From: Strongyloides papillosus
Lineage: Eukaryota; Nematoda; Chromadorea; Rhabditida; Strongyloididae
NCBI GenBank assembly: GCA_005656395.1
Contig: SRSI01000003.1
Span: 248,001 to 312,000, forward strand
Length of the DNA: 64,000 nt
Reading direction: 5' to 3'
Shown in pieces: positions 13,492-24,900 of this stretch (positions are counted from its first letter, which is position 1; each line of letters begins with the position of its first letter). Under the pieces are notes generated by a model. It was given only the letters and a program-made list of their open reading frames with translations. It was not told the DNA's origin and ran no database searches. The position numbers and the translations under genes were made by a program.

Positions 13492-14532
13492 TTATTCTGG
13501 GGACATAACAACTTTAGTGGTTAACTTAAAATATCTTTGTTGGAGAGAGATTAGACGGTAATATACGGAGAGGTAGTTAACCATGTCTCCTTCGGTGAAG
13601 TCTTCTTCAGTAACCTCATCTTTTTCTTCCAAACCAAGCTCATTATGCATGTAGTTGAGAGTTAATAAAGCTTCAGGAAAGTTGCAAGGAGAAATGGAGA
13701 AAAACTTCTGGATAAAAGCATTTTCATCGCAGCAATTGAGATATGTGGTGTCTTCTGGATCTCTTGAACAGGTGTCGACTTCACCATTATTGTTATTTTC
13801 ATAAGATTGTAAAGTTGGTTCGTCGTGGATAAATTCATCAAATTCAATTACCCCTATATCTTCTGATAATCGTGAACTCGTATTTGTGTCATCCGATTGA
13901 AATGGCCTATCATTAATTTCTTGAGGAATAATTGCAACATCCCCCTCAGTTAAATCATCTCCATAATACATAAAATCCTCATAATCCCCATCGAGAACTC
14001 TATTCTCCGGAACATTATAATACCTCTTCTGAATCTCCAAGATCTCAGGTCTCTTTATCATATTATACGCATCTACACCCATCCTTATTATCTCCTTCGC
14101 CTCCCATTTATCAAAAGCAGCAGTACAGCAACTGTCATCAAATTTGTAGTCGTAGATTGTAACTTTCTTGAGGACCACGAATTTTTCATAGTACAAGACG
14201 TCATTATATTCATGAGGCTCCCCAAAGGGGATGAAAAGTAGGTGGTTGACCATGTAGTTTGTTATCCCGCTCCAGCCATATGGAGTATTCTCTTCAATGA
14301 TACTCTCGATTTCACCATCTTTTAAATTTAATTGTTCTTGATAACTAGAAATTTATAAGAAAAGACTTTAGAAAGTGTAAACTTACATGAATAACCATTT
14401 CTTAAACATGGAGACAGTGACGAGTTGCGAACCCGCAAACTTCATAGCACAATGAAGCTTCTTTGAGAGACTCTCGATTTTTTCAAGCCCCTCATAGTCG
14501 TTAACTATCTTAAAAGTTGGGTAGCCAGACAT
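13492..14532 (-). CDS. Unknown protein, full-length member of the local three-gene family
   Basis: Exons 14532-14387 and 14344-13492 join at phase 2 (GTAAGT donor, TTTCTAG acceptor), giving 332 residues starting MSGYPTFKIVNDY. It is clearly paralogous to the gene at 14851-15702, with near-identical blocks such as FVVLKKVTIYD, EAKEIIRMGVDAYNMIKRPE and LEIQKRYYN. An acidic region with YGDDLTEGD follows. The C-terminal 130 residues (TTYLNCCDENAFIQKFFSI onward) are absent from the other copy, which breaks off at AFIQ. The central block looks faintly like a dsRNA-binding domain helix. Function is unknown; no targeting signal is visible. Confidence 0.8.
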
Positions 14533-14775
14533 TTTAAAAATATAAAAAATCAACACAAAAAATTACTTTATTAGAATTGTGAAATATCTAAAAAACCCAG
14601 TATCATTTCACCAAAAATTTTTAGTTACCCGGTAAAAATTAACATTCACATACAAGAAACAATGAAAGTACAAAGACAAAAAATTATTTTAACATCTATT
14701 GGTATAGCGTAAAAACTTTATAAATAAAAAAGTATGAAGAATAAAATAATGAATGTAAGAAAAAAGAAATTAACA

Positions 14776-14965
14776 ATTAAGATGTGTTCGAGAAGTATTT
14801 TCTCCTATAAGTCTAAGATCTATAGAAAATTGTCCGCCACTTTACTTCTGTTATTTAGTAAAAGGACGATTTCTTGAATGATTTGTTAGATGGATATGTG
14901 GAATAATTGGACAGAGTCGTTTACTCTCATTGGAGGATCGTTTGAGTTGGATGAAAGCTTTGGCA
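14776..14965 (-). pseudogene. Duplicated 3' end of the claudin gene, now the tail of the next gene
   Basis: This stretch resembles the last intron and last exon of the claudin gene at 15955-17022 on the same strand. The shared blocks are the donor region GAGAGTAAACGACTCTGTCC, the acceptor-side AAATCG and the end of the exon near AATTTTCTATAG and GGAGAAAATACTTCT. About 100 bp of the exon is deleted and the acceptor has changed from TTTCAG to TTCAAG. It cannot encode the claudin tail. Part of it is used, in another frame, by the gene at 14851-15702. It marks the junction of a tandem duplication. Confidence 0.8.
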
Positions 14966-15702
14966 ACAATATTACATTCATAGAATAGAGAAACTACTTC
15001 CTCGTGCATAACCTCATCAGATACAATTATTTCTTTTTTTTCTGGTAGTGGGGAATTCATATTTTCATCATCTGAATCAAATGGGCCATCATTAATTTCC
15101 TGGGGAATACTATCAAAATCCTCCTGAGTCGGACCATCTCCATAATTAATCAAATCATCCTCCTCCTCAAGAACTTCATCCTCAGGTTCATTATAATACC
15201 TCTTCTGAATCTCCAAAATCTCAGGTCTCTTTATCATATTATACGCATCTACACCCATCCTTATTATCTCCTTCGCCTCACACTTATCAATAGCGGCAGT
15301 ACAGCAACTATCGTCAAATTTAAAGTCATAAATTGTGACTTTCTTAAGAACCACAAATTCTTCATAAAAATACACGTCATTCCATTCCTGGACCTCCCCA
15401 ACGGGTATGAAGATTAGGTGATTAACCATGTAATTTGTTATGCTACTCCAACCATATGGTGTATCATCCTCGACGGTACTCTCGATCTCACCTTCTTTTA
15501 TGTTTAGTTGTTCTTTGTAACTAGAAGTTTATAGAAACAAATTTTATGGTATGTTAACTTACATTAATAACCACTTTTTGAACATAGAGACATTGACGAG
15601 TTGTGAACCCGTGAACTTCATGGCGCAATGAAGCTTCTTGGAGAGACTCTGGATTTTTTCAAGGTCCTCAAAAGTTATATCAAAAGTTGGATAGCCGTAC
15701 AT
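14851..15702 (-). CDS. Chimeric paralogue of the local three-gene family with a claudin-derived tail
   Basis: Exons 15702-15563 and 15520-14851 join at phase 2, giving 269 residues starting MYGYPTFDITFED. Residues up to about AKAFIQ match the paralogue at 13492-14532 closely. After that the reading frame enters duplicated claudin sequence in a frame claudin does not use, adding about 33 residues (ESKRLCPIIP and following). If the inherited donor (GAGA|GTAAAC) and the altered TTCAAG acceptor are still spliced, the protein would instead end shortly after with KSSFY. Either way it lacks the C-terminal 130 residues of its paralogue. It may be a working truncated protein or an early pseudogene; no internal stop is present before the junction. 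Confidence 0.75.
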
Positions 15703-15954
15703 TTTAAAATAGGAAAAGTGAATACAAAAAATCACTTTATCAGGTTATGAAATACCCTTAAACAACCGCGTATTATTTTACCAAAAACTCAATATATCAG
15801 ATTAAAACTGACACAAATGTACAAAAAACACACCAAAAGTCCAAAGATAAAAACCACTTCAACATCTATATTGATATATTGCAAAGACTTTATTATAATA
15901 TCACTTATTAATAAAAAACTATGTACATAATCAATCTGTATACAAAAAAAGGAA

Positions 15955-17022
15955 TTAATAGCTAAAATATGTTCTAGAAGTATTTTCTCCTGTATGCCTT
16001 AGACCTATAGAAAATTGTTCTGGATTAACAATTGATCCCGTCACAATGCTTCCATCGAAATTGGTATCACTAAAATTGTCTGTAACTATACTTCCGTTGT
16101 GTGAAAAAGGGGCGATTTCCTGAAAGAATTTATAGATAAATTATTGATAGAGGGGACAGAGTCGTTTACTCTCATGGGGAGGTAATTTGAGACTGGTGTC
16201 GGTGGGTGGCCTGTGTAGCCTTTTAGGGATTCTGAGTTTCTTTGGTTGTGTTTGGGGTCGTTTTTGATGTACTTTGGGAGGTTGGAGGTGCCCTCGTCTT
16301 TGTAGAAGAATACTAGGGTTGTGCACATTATTGCACCGAATGTACCGATTACGAGGATGAATAGGCCAAATGCGGCGAGGTAAAATGAGTAGCCATATGT
16401 TTTCTGGAAATGATATTTTAAATTTTATTGTATTTATTTATAAAGGTACCTCAAAAGTGTTTTGGACTCCTATTAAATACCTGCTCTCCAACATCTCTGC
16501 ATTTATTACGAATACTGATAATGCTATCCCAAGTACGAGACCTAAGAACAAATAATAACATAAATAAAAATTAAACAAAAACTTACAAGCCATAAAAATA
16601 GCTGCATCAAGAACGACAGTTCCAACCTTCTTATAATTAGGTCTAAAATAGGCCATAGCAATACCAATAAGTCCAATAGTTGACAACACCAACTCAATTA
16701 TTATCAAAATCAAGACAGCATAATGCCATCCAAAGAAATAAGGTGTTCTTAGGAGTTTTTTTCTACAATCACCAATTAATAGAAATCTACAGACATCAAC
16801 TTTTTCGTAGTAATTTACTACATCATCACTGAAGATGTACCAACACTGCCCAGCACCTGGACAGTACAACCACAAACCAGAACTAACAGTCCGATGGACA
16901 TCAGTATCTTCGGCAACCTGCCAATTGGGTGTTGCGAGACCAAGAAAGACAAAAAAATTAGATACAGCAATCAGCACAAACGTAGCAAACTCCGCTTTCG
17001 CTAGCTTCGTCGAAAAATCCAT
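15955..17022 (-). CDS. Claudin/PMP22-family four-transmembrane protein
   Basis: Four exons, 17022-16587, 16541-16450, 16403-16170 and 16119-15955, join in phase to give 308 residues. The family hallmark lies in the first extracellular loop: PNWQV, then SGLWLYCPGAGQC, the W-GLW-C-C pattern of claudin and PMP22/EMP proteins. Four membrane segments follow the usual spacing, and the cytoplasmic tail is long and polar. The ATG sits two bases after TTTATTGTTTAG, a likely trans-splice or upstream-intron acceptor, so I prefer it to the earlier in-frame codon. The probable role is in cell junctions or membrane organisation of epithelia. The next minus-strand gene is the duplicated family member, and a copy of this gene's last intron and exon lies at 14776-14965. 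Confidence 0.88.
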
Positions 17023-18060
17023 CTCTAAACAATAAATTAAACATAAAATTCCAAGAAACAAATTAATCAACATAAAAATTATTACATCCCATTAAATAAT
17101 AATAATAATTAAAACATAAAGTACAATGAAATAAAAACGCAATCTAACAGACACACATACATATTCATTTACTTCTAAACGTAAAAGAAAAGAAATTATT
17201 ATAATATCAAAGTATAATAAAGATTTTAATACAGAATTAAATTTTATCTTAGATACAACCTTCTACAGTTGAAAAAAATACCCAATTTATCTATTAACTT
17301 GAAGGTTAACAAGCATTTAAATTTACCAATAGTATTGTTATTTTCAAACTACTTCATCTTGATTTTATAAAATTGTGCATGTGATGGGGGGAAGAGAATG
17401 TAATGTAGGAAGCAATACATGGTTGGTGGAGGGTGACTTTGAGTAATAATATAAAAATAGTTAAGGTGCCTTTCGGTAAATTTAACATTCTAATAATTAG
17501 TTATTACTCTTTTATTTGGTAAATAATGTTAGGAATGGAAGTTAAAATATTGTTTATAGGTGGATAATGAGAAAATCACCCTAATCTTCATTACTATATA
17601 TATATATATATTTGTAATAAAAAGAAAATTTCCTCATCTCTTAATAACATACACATACAATCAAAACAACACTTTATTATCTCCCATTATCTGGTGGAAG
17701 GGGAAAATATAAAATTTATAGTGGATTTGGGTCATTGCGAGACTGCTACATGAAACAATCAAAAAGGTAAAATATTTATGTTATTTAGTATATGGAATGG
17801 TGTTATTGAACACCATATAGTTATATATGAAAATTTAATTTTGATTATTTTTCTTTGTTTAAATATATGGAATTAGAGTTTATTATGTATGTTATTAATC
17901 TGATTAAAAATTATGTAATACTATATGTTTCATTATGTAAATGGTAGTATAGATGAAAAATTTGAAGGAATTTTAATTATACATTTAATTTAAAATATAT
18001 TTCTTTATATGCAAATATTAAAAATCAATAGTGAAGACATGTATATGTAGATGGGAGTTT
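17023..18060. other. Intergenic with a TA microsatellite
   Basis: AT-rich spacer between two claudin-family genes on the same strand. It contains a short (TA)n run near 17593-17611. I see no exon or RNA gene. Confidence 0.5.
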
Positions 18061-18996
18061 TTAGTATCTTTGATTGTATCGAGGGATATGGTCGTATTCG
18101 TGCATCCGGAAATCTTGACTGCCGTGCCATGATCCTGATCCTGTGAAACTATCCGCATATCCGTGGTACCTTTGAGGTGGTTGTTGGAGGGTGTTCCCTT
18201 GAGGGTTATTATAATATTGATACTCGTGAAAAACATTTTTACCATAATGCATATAGTCTCTATCATAATCATCTACCCTCTCAATTTGTTTATTTTTAAA
18301 TTGAATTACCACGTGAATTATCGCTATTATCAATGAAATAAATAACAATATTCCTCCAACTAGATGTAGATAAAACGAGTAACCTTTATGTTTTTCATAT
18401 ATCCCAGATACACTAACGTGAAAAAATCTATATTCTACCATATGTGCAAAGATTGTAAAAATAACCGATGTTGTTAGATTCATTACCGCTGATATCCCTA
18501 TCAAAACAGCATAAATAACACCACATTTCCTGGCTACAGGTTGATAAAAAGAGGTACAAAAACTAAACAATCCAACAACACCTATAAACTGCCCCACCAA
18601 AATCGTGTACAAGAGCTTCCTTTGCCATGAATAAAACGGTGGTGTTCGGAAATTGACCAGCTCCGCTGATGTATAAAAATTATAATCTGACTCTGAGAAT
18701 GTATATGTACATGTATACATACCGGATGGTCTAAAATTTTAAAAATTAATAAATTGTAAAAGATGTGTATGTTTATTATACCATAAAAATACATTCAATA
18801 AATATAGAAAGTTATTTTTAACATACCTTGTTTGGCAATTAATCCAAAGACCACTCTGGATGGTTTGTTGGAGTTCCCTGGCATAGACCACCTGCCAGGA
18901 TGGTGTGATAACTCCAATGAAACACAATATCAAACCGATTATTGATAAAATAACTGAAGGCACCAGTAATGTGCATGAAAATTTGCTTTGACTCAT
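18061..18996 (-). CDS. Second claudin-family four-transmembrane protein
   Basis: Exons 18996-18827 and 18730-18061 join at phase 2 across a 96-bp intron, giving 279 residues starting MSQSKFSCTLL. TM1 is followed by TPSWQVV and SGLWINC, with a second cysteine in MYTCTYTF after the intron, so the W-GLW-C-C signature is complete. Three more membrane segments follow. The tail is unusual: it is rich in Tyr, Gln, Pro, Gly and Asp (for example NNPQGNTLQQPPQRYHGY) and ends RYNQRY. The gene lies upstream of the other claudin-family gene on the same strand but the two are not close copies. The ATG immediately after a TA run is the first methionine with a sensible TM1; an upstream in-frame extension is less likely. 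Confidence 0.88.
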
Positions 18997-19572
18997 TATA
19001 TATATATATATATAAAAACTACTACACTCTTTAAAATACACTTTTTAGGTAAGGAAAGATTGTATAATAATATAGGAAAAGTTAGATGGCACACATGCCG
19101 AATGATATAGTTATAATTTATTATAATATTATTACATCAAGGTAGTATTAACCAACTTAACTGGATGATTCACTCTTTGAGGGACTCTTTTCCTTTTAAC
19201 AGCCAACCAACAAAACACAATATGACCTTGACATAAAGATTCCTTTACTTTACAAAAATTTTATCTCCTTAAATTGATTGAAATTGTTTTTAGAGAGAAA
19301 ATGTTTTTAAGAGAAGGTAACTAAAATGACTAACACTTATTTGGTAAAAAATTATACGGAAAAAAGGAAATGATTTATGAACGTTGAAATATTTGTAGTG
19401 ATATTTAGTAAAATGGTAGTATTGGGTGAATGTGGTGTATTAAGTGGATCAAATAATAAAAAATACACATGCCTAGAAATGTATCTATATAAACGAAATG
19501 AAAAATCTAAAATAGTATAATTATTTTACATTTGTAAATATATATTAAAACACTACTATAAAACTACTTGAA
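18997..19572. other. Divergent intergenic region
   Basis: A 576-bp spacer between the divergent claudin-family (minus) and secreted Pro/Gln-rich (plus) genes. It probably holds both promoters. No distinct motif stands out apart from a (TA)n run next to the claudin start. Confidence 0.4.
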
Positions 19573-20064
19573 ATGTTTATTAACGCAAAATGTATGATTA
19601 TAGCTTTTATAGCACTAACAACTACATGGTATGTTAATATATATAATATAAAATGAACATTTATTGAATGGTATTATTCTTTTTTTAGTAATGCAGGGTA
19701 CCAGAGACCTATGGAGATTCAGGAGACACATATCACTGAAATAAATGCGGGGCCTTCAGGGTATAGGAAGCCATATGATAGTATGCCACAAGAAATGCCT
19801 CCACCACCGCCACCACCAGCTCCTTCATCATACAACAGACCTCCAGTTGAGGAAAATTTCAATCAACCACCACCACAGGAACCAGCTTTCAACCAACAAC
19901 CGTTACCAGAGCAAAATTTCAACCAACAACCATTACCAGAACAAAACTTCCACCAACAACCTCCAATGGATATGAGACACAACTCCTACATGTCCTCTAG
20001 CATGGGATTCATGAATCAAGGACCAATGCCATACAGATCAGGTGGAGGTTACTTCAGAGGTTAA
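19573..20064 (+). CDS. Secreted Pro/Gln/Asn-rich protein with decapeptide repeats
   Basis: Exon 1 (19573-19628) encodes a signal peptide, MFINAKCMIIAFIALTTTC. Exon 2 (19689-20064) joins at phase 2, giving 143 residues. After a probable cleavage before GYQRP come a poly-Pro run (MPPPPPPPAP) and three or four imperfect copies of a ten-residue unit, NFNQQPLPEQ. A Met/Gly-rich end, YRSGGGYFRG, follows. The composition suggests an extracellular structural or cuticle-type protein, or a low-complexity secreted product; there is no globular domain. The short first exon lies outside the longest open stretch but is well supported by its signal peptide and splice signals. Confidence 0.8.
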
Positions 20065-20229
20065 ACTACAAAACAAATCTATGTGTAATACGTAATAAAT
20101 TGTTTATTTTTATCTTTTTTTGTGTGTAAAACATATTCAGTATAAAGAGATTTAAATAAATTGATAAAAAATGTTAGAAACTTTTATAATTTTCATGTTT
20201 TGTTAGTGGTATCGTAGATTTGTAGATGG

Positions 20230-20490
20230 CTATATGAATAATTTGAAGCGGTTTTTGTAGCTGGGGTTTACTTGATAATGGATTTTGGATGCTATTTGTT
20301 TGTATAATGAGGGGTAAATGTTTTTGAGGTTTCTTAGGAATCTTTCTCCATGGAGTCCTGCTAACTTTCTATAACCAATATTATCATCTTCATTCAGGAA
20401 AGGTTCTGAGGTGGCGATAGTAAAGAAGTTAGAAAGAAAAAAAATACCAATAAAGATATTTAGAAATACTCTGCCTGATAAGACCTTCAT
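20230..20490 (-). CDS. Small secreted peptide or precursor, unknown
   Basis: A single open exon encodes 86 residues. It starts MKVLSGRVFLNIFIGIFFLS, a good signal peptide, followed by a charged, cysteine-free region of about 57 residues (LAGLHGERFLRNLKNIYPSL). TTTATTTCAG lies immediately before the ATG, the expected placement for a spliced-leader or intron acceptor, and supports the start. There are some basic pairs, but no repeated amidated (G-K/R) units, so a neuropeptide precursor is possible but not shown. The length is modest for a 75%+ A+T sequence, but signal peptide plus acceptor makes it more than chance. Confidence 0.6.
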   Translation of the reverse strand: MKVLSGRVFLNIFIGIFFLSNFFTIATSEPFLNEDDNIGYRKLAGLHGERFLRNLKNIYPSLYKQIASKIHYQVNPSYKNRFKLFI

Positions 20491-21501
20491 CTGAAATAAA
20501 GTATATTTATATTAATAATGAAAAAGTTTTATTAATATAACAGTATACATTGTATGATTTTAATAGTTATAGTACTAAGATTTCCCCGAGGACAAGCTAA
20601 TAGCGTATCCCATTAAATTAACTATTAATATATTAAATAACTACAAATTCCACATCTCATTTCCCACTAAAATTAATAATATCCCTATAACAACTTTTAT
20701 TAATCCTATTTAAGCTTTAATATTAATTCAAATGAAACTTTAAATACATAATTCATAAGATAAAGCAAGAAATATTTAGAATAAAAAAAATCTTATATTA
20801 CATTTCTCTAAATATAATTTACATATATGGCAAAAGATTTTATCATTTTAAAAAGTATACATACTAAAAAACAAAAATTCATAAACATAATTAAGGCTAT
20901 TGAGGCTAATAAAAAATATTTTGATATTTTTAAATGTTTTTTCAAATAAAATCTATTAAATATTAAACATCAAATAAATGGAAAATGATTTTTTTTATAA
21001 TTAGCATATTTATTTATGGTTTCAATATGTGATTAATGGCTTTCAATTTCAATAGGAAATTAAATGCCATTGTTTTACAACACCTAGAGAGATTAGGTAA
21101 TCTTTAATTTAAGGTATTATCTTACCTCCACAAAGGAAGATAAATTAAAAAGCTACTTCACATATTTCATTGAAATTCTCTGCAAAATACTTATGATTCA
21201 TAAATAAACACCGTTTCCGTCAATAACCCCTAAATTAAACATATAATAATCCACATTTTTACAACAAATGAAAAGTTCATTGTTTATCAATAAATATATA
21301 CACTGTGAACTAATTAACTACAATCAAATATTCACAAAAAAGTTCATTAAAAATTTTTAAACATAATCATTTGTACTAAATATAGAGGAAAAATTAATAA
21401 ACTATAATGATGTTGTAGTTTATGAATTTTAAAGAGTTTTTTTTATTTTAAATTTAGATTTCCTAGTAATTATTAATTTTTTCTCGCGGAATTTATTTTA
21501 G
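20491..21501. other. Intergenic, no gene supported
   Basis: A 1-kb AT-rich spacer between divergent small genes. No exon, repeat or RNA gene recognised. Confidence 0.5.
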
Positions 21502-21774
21502 ATGGCAGATGATTTTTGGGGAAATTGTTGTAATTCTTGGAATTATTTATTGGGTGTAGGAGATAATTTCGTGTGTACTGAAAGTACTTTGCGTGTTCCT
21601 TTAGAATTAATAAACTATTATGCTTTTCTTGAAGTATTTGGTTGGTTCCTGGAAAATAGAATAAGAATATTAATTAAGTACATTGAAGTTTGTGGTATAA
21701 GATTATCAAAGGACAAGTTTATAGTTATAAACTCAATTAAAATTATGGAAATGCAACATCAGTACAGTGAGTAG
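21502..21774 (+). CDS. Small ORF whose 3' end is cut by the LTR retrotransposon
   Basis: An open frame of 90 codons starts at an ATG directly preceded by TTTATTTTAG, a likely splice or trans-splice acceptor. The protein (starting MADDFWGNCCNSWNYLLGVG) has two Cys, several Trp and a hydrophobic middle; I recognise no family. The frame now ends SE-stop, with the last codons supplied by the first bases of the 5' LTR. In the pre-insertion arrangement, judged from the target duplication and the sequence after 26302, the frame would have read two or three further codons to a stop, so the element inserted at the very end of the ORF. Whether the gene is real is uncertain; if it is, the insertion separated it from its own 3' UTR. 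Confidence 0.4.
   Translation: MADDFWGNCCNSWNYLLGVGDNFVCTESTLRVPLELINYYAFLEVFGWFLENRIRILIKYIEVCGIRLSKDKFIVINSIKIMEMQHQYSE
21762..21766. repeat. Target-site duplication, left copy (GTACA)
   Basis: GTACA precedes the 5' LTR and the same five bases follow the 3' LTR at 26298-26302. A 5-bp duplication is typical of Ty3/gypsy integration. A reading with LTR ends AGT...ACT and a 4-bp GTAC duplication also fits. Confidence 0.85.
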
Positions 21775-21974
21775 TATGCTAAAAAGAAAAATAAACAATT
21801 TACCAAAATGATGAGGTTAATGTAATCATGTAAACATATAAAAACATAAAGTTAATTTACTAATAGTTTAATCATTTTATCATAATATATTTAATTAATT
21901 ATATATTATAGGGGTTTTGTTTTAATAAAGTTTTGAATAAGCTATCTATTCGCCACTAAAATCTAAAATTTACT
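21767..21974 (+). repeat. 5' LTR, 208 bp
   Basis: Identical to the LTR at 26090-26297. It begins GTGAGTAG and ends AAATTTACT; these are not the standard TG...CA ends. It contains AATAAAG near 21926 as a possible polyadenylation signal. The first six bases match a consensus 5' splice site. Confidence 0.93.
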
Positions 21975-21993
21975 GGAAGGAGGTTTGAGGTGA

Positions 21994-24900
21994 ATGGAAG
22001 CTTTTAAAAAGAGTCTGTCTAGTGAGTCTGAAAAAAATAATTTTGCTTCTTTTGTTGCATGTGTAGAAAGTTTGTTGCAACAAGAAGGAGATAAGTTGTC
22101 TGAAGAACAAGTTAAGAAATTTGAAGAAAGTCTTGTCAATTATTATAACTCGCACAGTGGTCTGGATTATACAAAACCAGCTGTGATTTCAACTATTTCA
22201 AAATATTTAAGTTCTGTATTGGAAGAAATAAGAGTAAAGAAACCGAAAGAAGAGGAAGGTTCAAAAATTCAAAGAACAAGTATGAAGTTAAATTTGGCTG
22301 CGTTACAAAATATTGAATCTTTTGATGGAGAAGGATCATTTCCAGATTTTAAATCGTGTTTCGAGACATCGCTTCTCTTAATTGGTTTACAAGAAGATGG
22401 AACTATTTTAACTTTAAGTGATGAGTTAAAAGCAAGTATGTTATACATTAAATTGTCTGAGGAAGTTAGACAAAATATAAATCATCTCAATAATGATGAC
22501 ATTAAGAATTACAAGAAATTAGTGGATGTGCTGGAAGAGATATATCCTTCTAAACAATTAACTCAAGTTCAATTACGTCAAAAATTAAATTCTCTTAAAA
22601 GATCTGATTTTAAAACTATTAAAGAATTTTGTGAAGCTATTGAAAAATTATGTAAGAAAATATATGCGAAGTGTAGTAGGGAAGAACGTCAAAAACTTAC
22701 TATTGTAGAAATGTGTGGAAAATTTGATAGCACAATTCACACTGCAGTTGAGAATAATGCAATATCTCAAGTTGATCAAGCCATTGAATTTATAGTATCA
22801 AGAACTCAAAGAATTGAGAAGAATCAACATCAAAAAATTAGTAATAATTCTACAAATAAGAATACGACCTATGTTACTGATAAAGAGTGTAACTATTGTA
22901 AAGTTAAAGGTCATTTGAAAAGAGATTGTGAAAAGTTAAGATTGAGAAAAGAAAAGGATGTGAAAATTACTACAAAAACTGAAACCATCACTGCATTGAG
23001 AGAAATTGGTGAAGTAAATAAATGTTTCATTACAGGCGAATTAGAAAAGGCTGTAAGTGTAAGAGTTTTTGTAGATGCTGGTGCTAGTGTTAGTTTAATA
23101 TCAAGATCAATGGCTGATAAAATCATTCAGAAAGGTGCTTTTAGTTGCCCGAATGAAATTTGTGACATCTCATGGGGTATGGGAAGTAACAGTAAATTAA
23201 ATACTTACGGATCTGTGATTACTACTGTTAAATTCAAAAGAGAAATTCATAATTTAAAGTTCTTTTTAACAGATGATAAGGTATTGGTGAAAGGAATGAA
23301 TTGTGATGTATTGTTGGGTGCTGATCAACAAAAACGTATAGGAGAAGTTGGCATAAATTTTAATGAAAGAATATGTACATTAGGAAAAGAAAAAGTTAGT
23401 ATGTTAGATTATTCTGGTTTGAAAGTCATTTCAACTATCCAGAAAACTTTACAGTTTGAGGATGATGAAACTGTTGAAGAGGAGAAGAAAGTTAAAGATT
23501 CTTTAATGGAGAAGTTTCCAACATTAAAAGATGAAGAAGCTTTAGGATGTTGTAAATATTTTTGTCCTGATCCTGAAGTTATTCCTCATGATGGTCCACC
23601 TAAATTTCGTAGAATCACCGTAAGTCAAGTTCAACAAAATCTATTGAATGAGTATACTGATAAGTTAATATCTCAAGGAGTTTTAGTCCCTTCATCAACT
23701 TCATATGTTTCAAGTCCTATGACAATACCAAAACCAAATTCAAATGATTATAGAACTGTTACTGATTTACGTGAAATAAATAAACTTATAAGACCCCACA
23801 GATACCCATCACCCACATATATTGAAATCACGAAAAGTCTTGTTACAAGTTCGTTATTTTCTAAGATTGATCTATCAAATGCTTTTCATCAAATCCCTAT
23901 ATCGAAAAATTTTGGTAAATTTCTAGGAGTTAAAACTTATAAAGGACTGTATGAATATGCTAGAATGCCACAAGGTTATAAGAATGCCAGTAGTGTATTT
24001 CAAATGATTTTAGATCGTATTGTTGGAAAATTTGAAGGAGTTGTCATATACATAGATGACATATTATTATTTACTCAAAATGATATATCTGCTCATGTCC
24101 AGTTAATTATCAATGTTATTGAAGCTCTCGTTTCACATGGTTTAGTTATTAGATTATCAAAGTGTCAATTTTGTAGAACTAAGGTTTCTTATCTTGGTTT
24201 TGTTATTGGACCAAGCGGTACTTCAATTAATATTTTAGCCACCGAACCATTGAGAAATCGAAAGTTTCCACGTTCTAAGAAAGAACTTCGTTCATTTTTA
24301 TTTGCTATGAATACCTATAATAGATTTATTAAAAATTTCGCTTTAATTGCAAAACCCCTCACTAACATGTTATCTAGTAAAAATAAATTAGTCCAAGGAC
24401 CAAAGGAAGTTGAAGCTTTTGAAAAATTGAAAGAATGTTTGTTGAATTGTAAGACATTATGTCATCCAGAATCTGGGAAAGATTTTTACATTGAGAGTGA
24501 TGCTAGTATGGAAGGAGTTGGTGCTCAACTCTATCAATTATCGAATAATAATGAAAAGAATCCAATAGCTTTTATGTCAAGAAAGTTATCAGCAAAAAGT
24601 AAAGTTCTTCCACCAGGTTATTTGGAATTAAGAGGTCTTATTACCGCTGTAAGATCATTTGAAATTTATATTCAATCTGAACATACATATGCCTTAACGG
24701 ATCATAAACCGTTAGTTAGTTTAATGTCAACAACTCAAAATCCTATCCTTCTAAGATGGATTCAAGAAATTGCTTCATTTAATGTAACTGTGAAATATAT
24801 AGAAGGTGATAAAAACAACTTTGCAGACTATTTATCTAGATCGTCTCCAAATACTCAACAATTTGACGTATTGGATGTTTATGCAGCTCACCCAAATCGT

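Noticed and set aside
16086..16170. Claudin frame read straight through to a stop at 16086
   Set aside because: A GTAAAC donor and TTTCAG acceptor remove this segment and open a 54-residue exon in phase, a better model.
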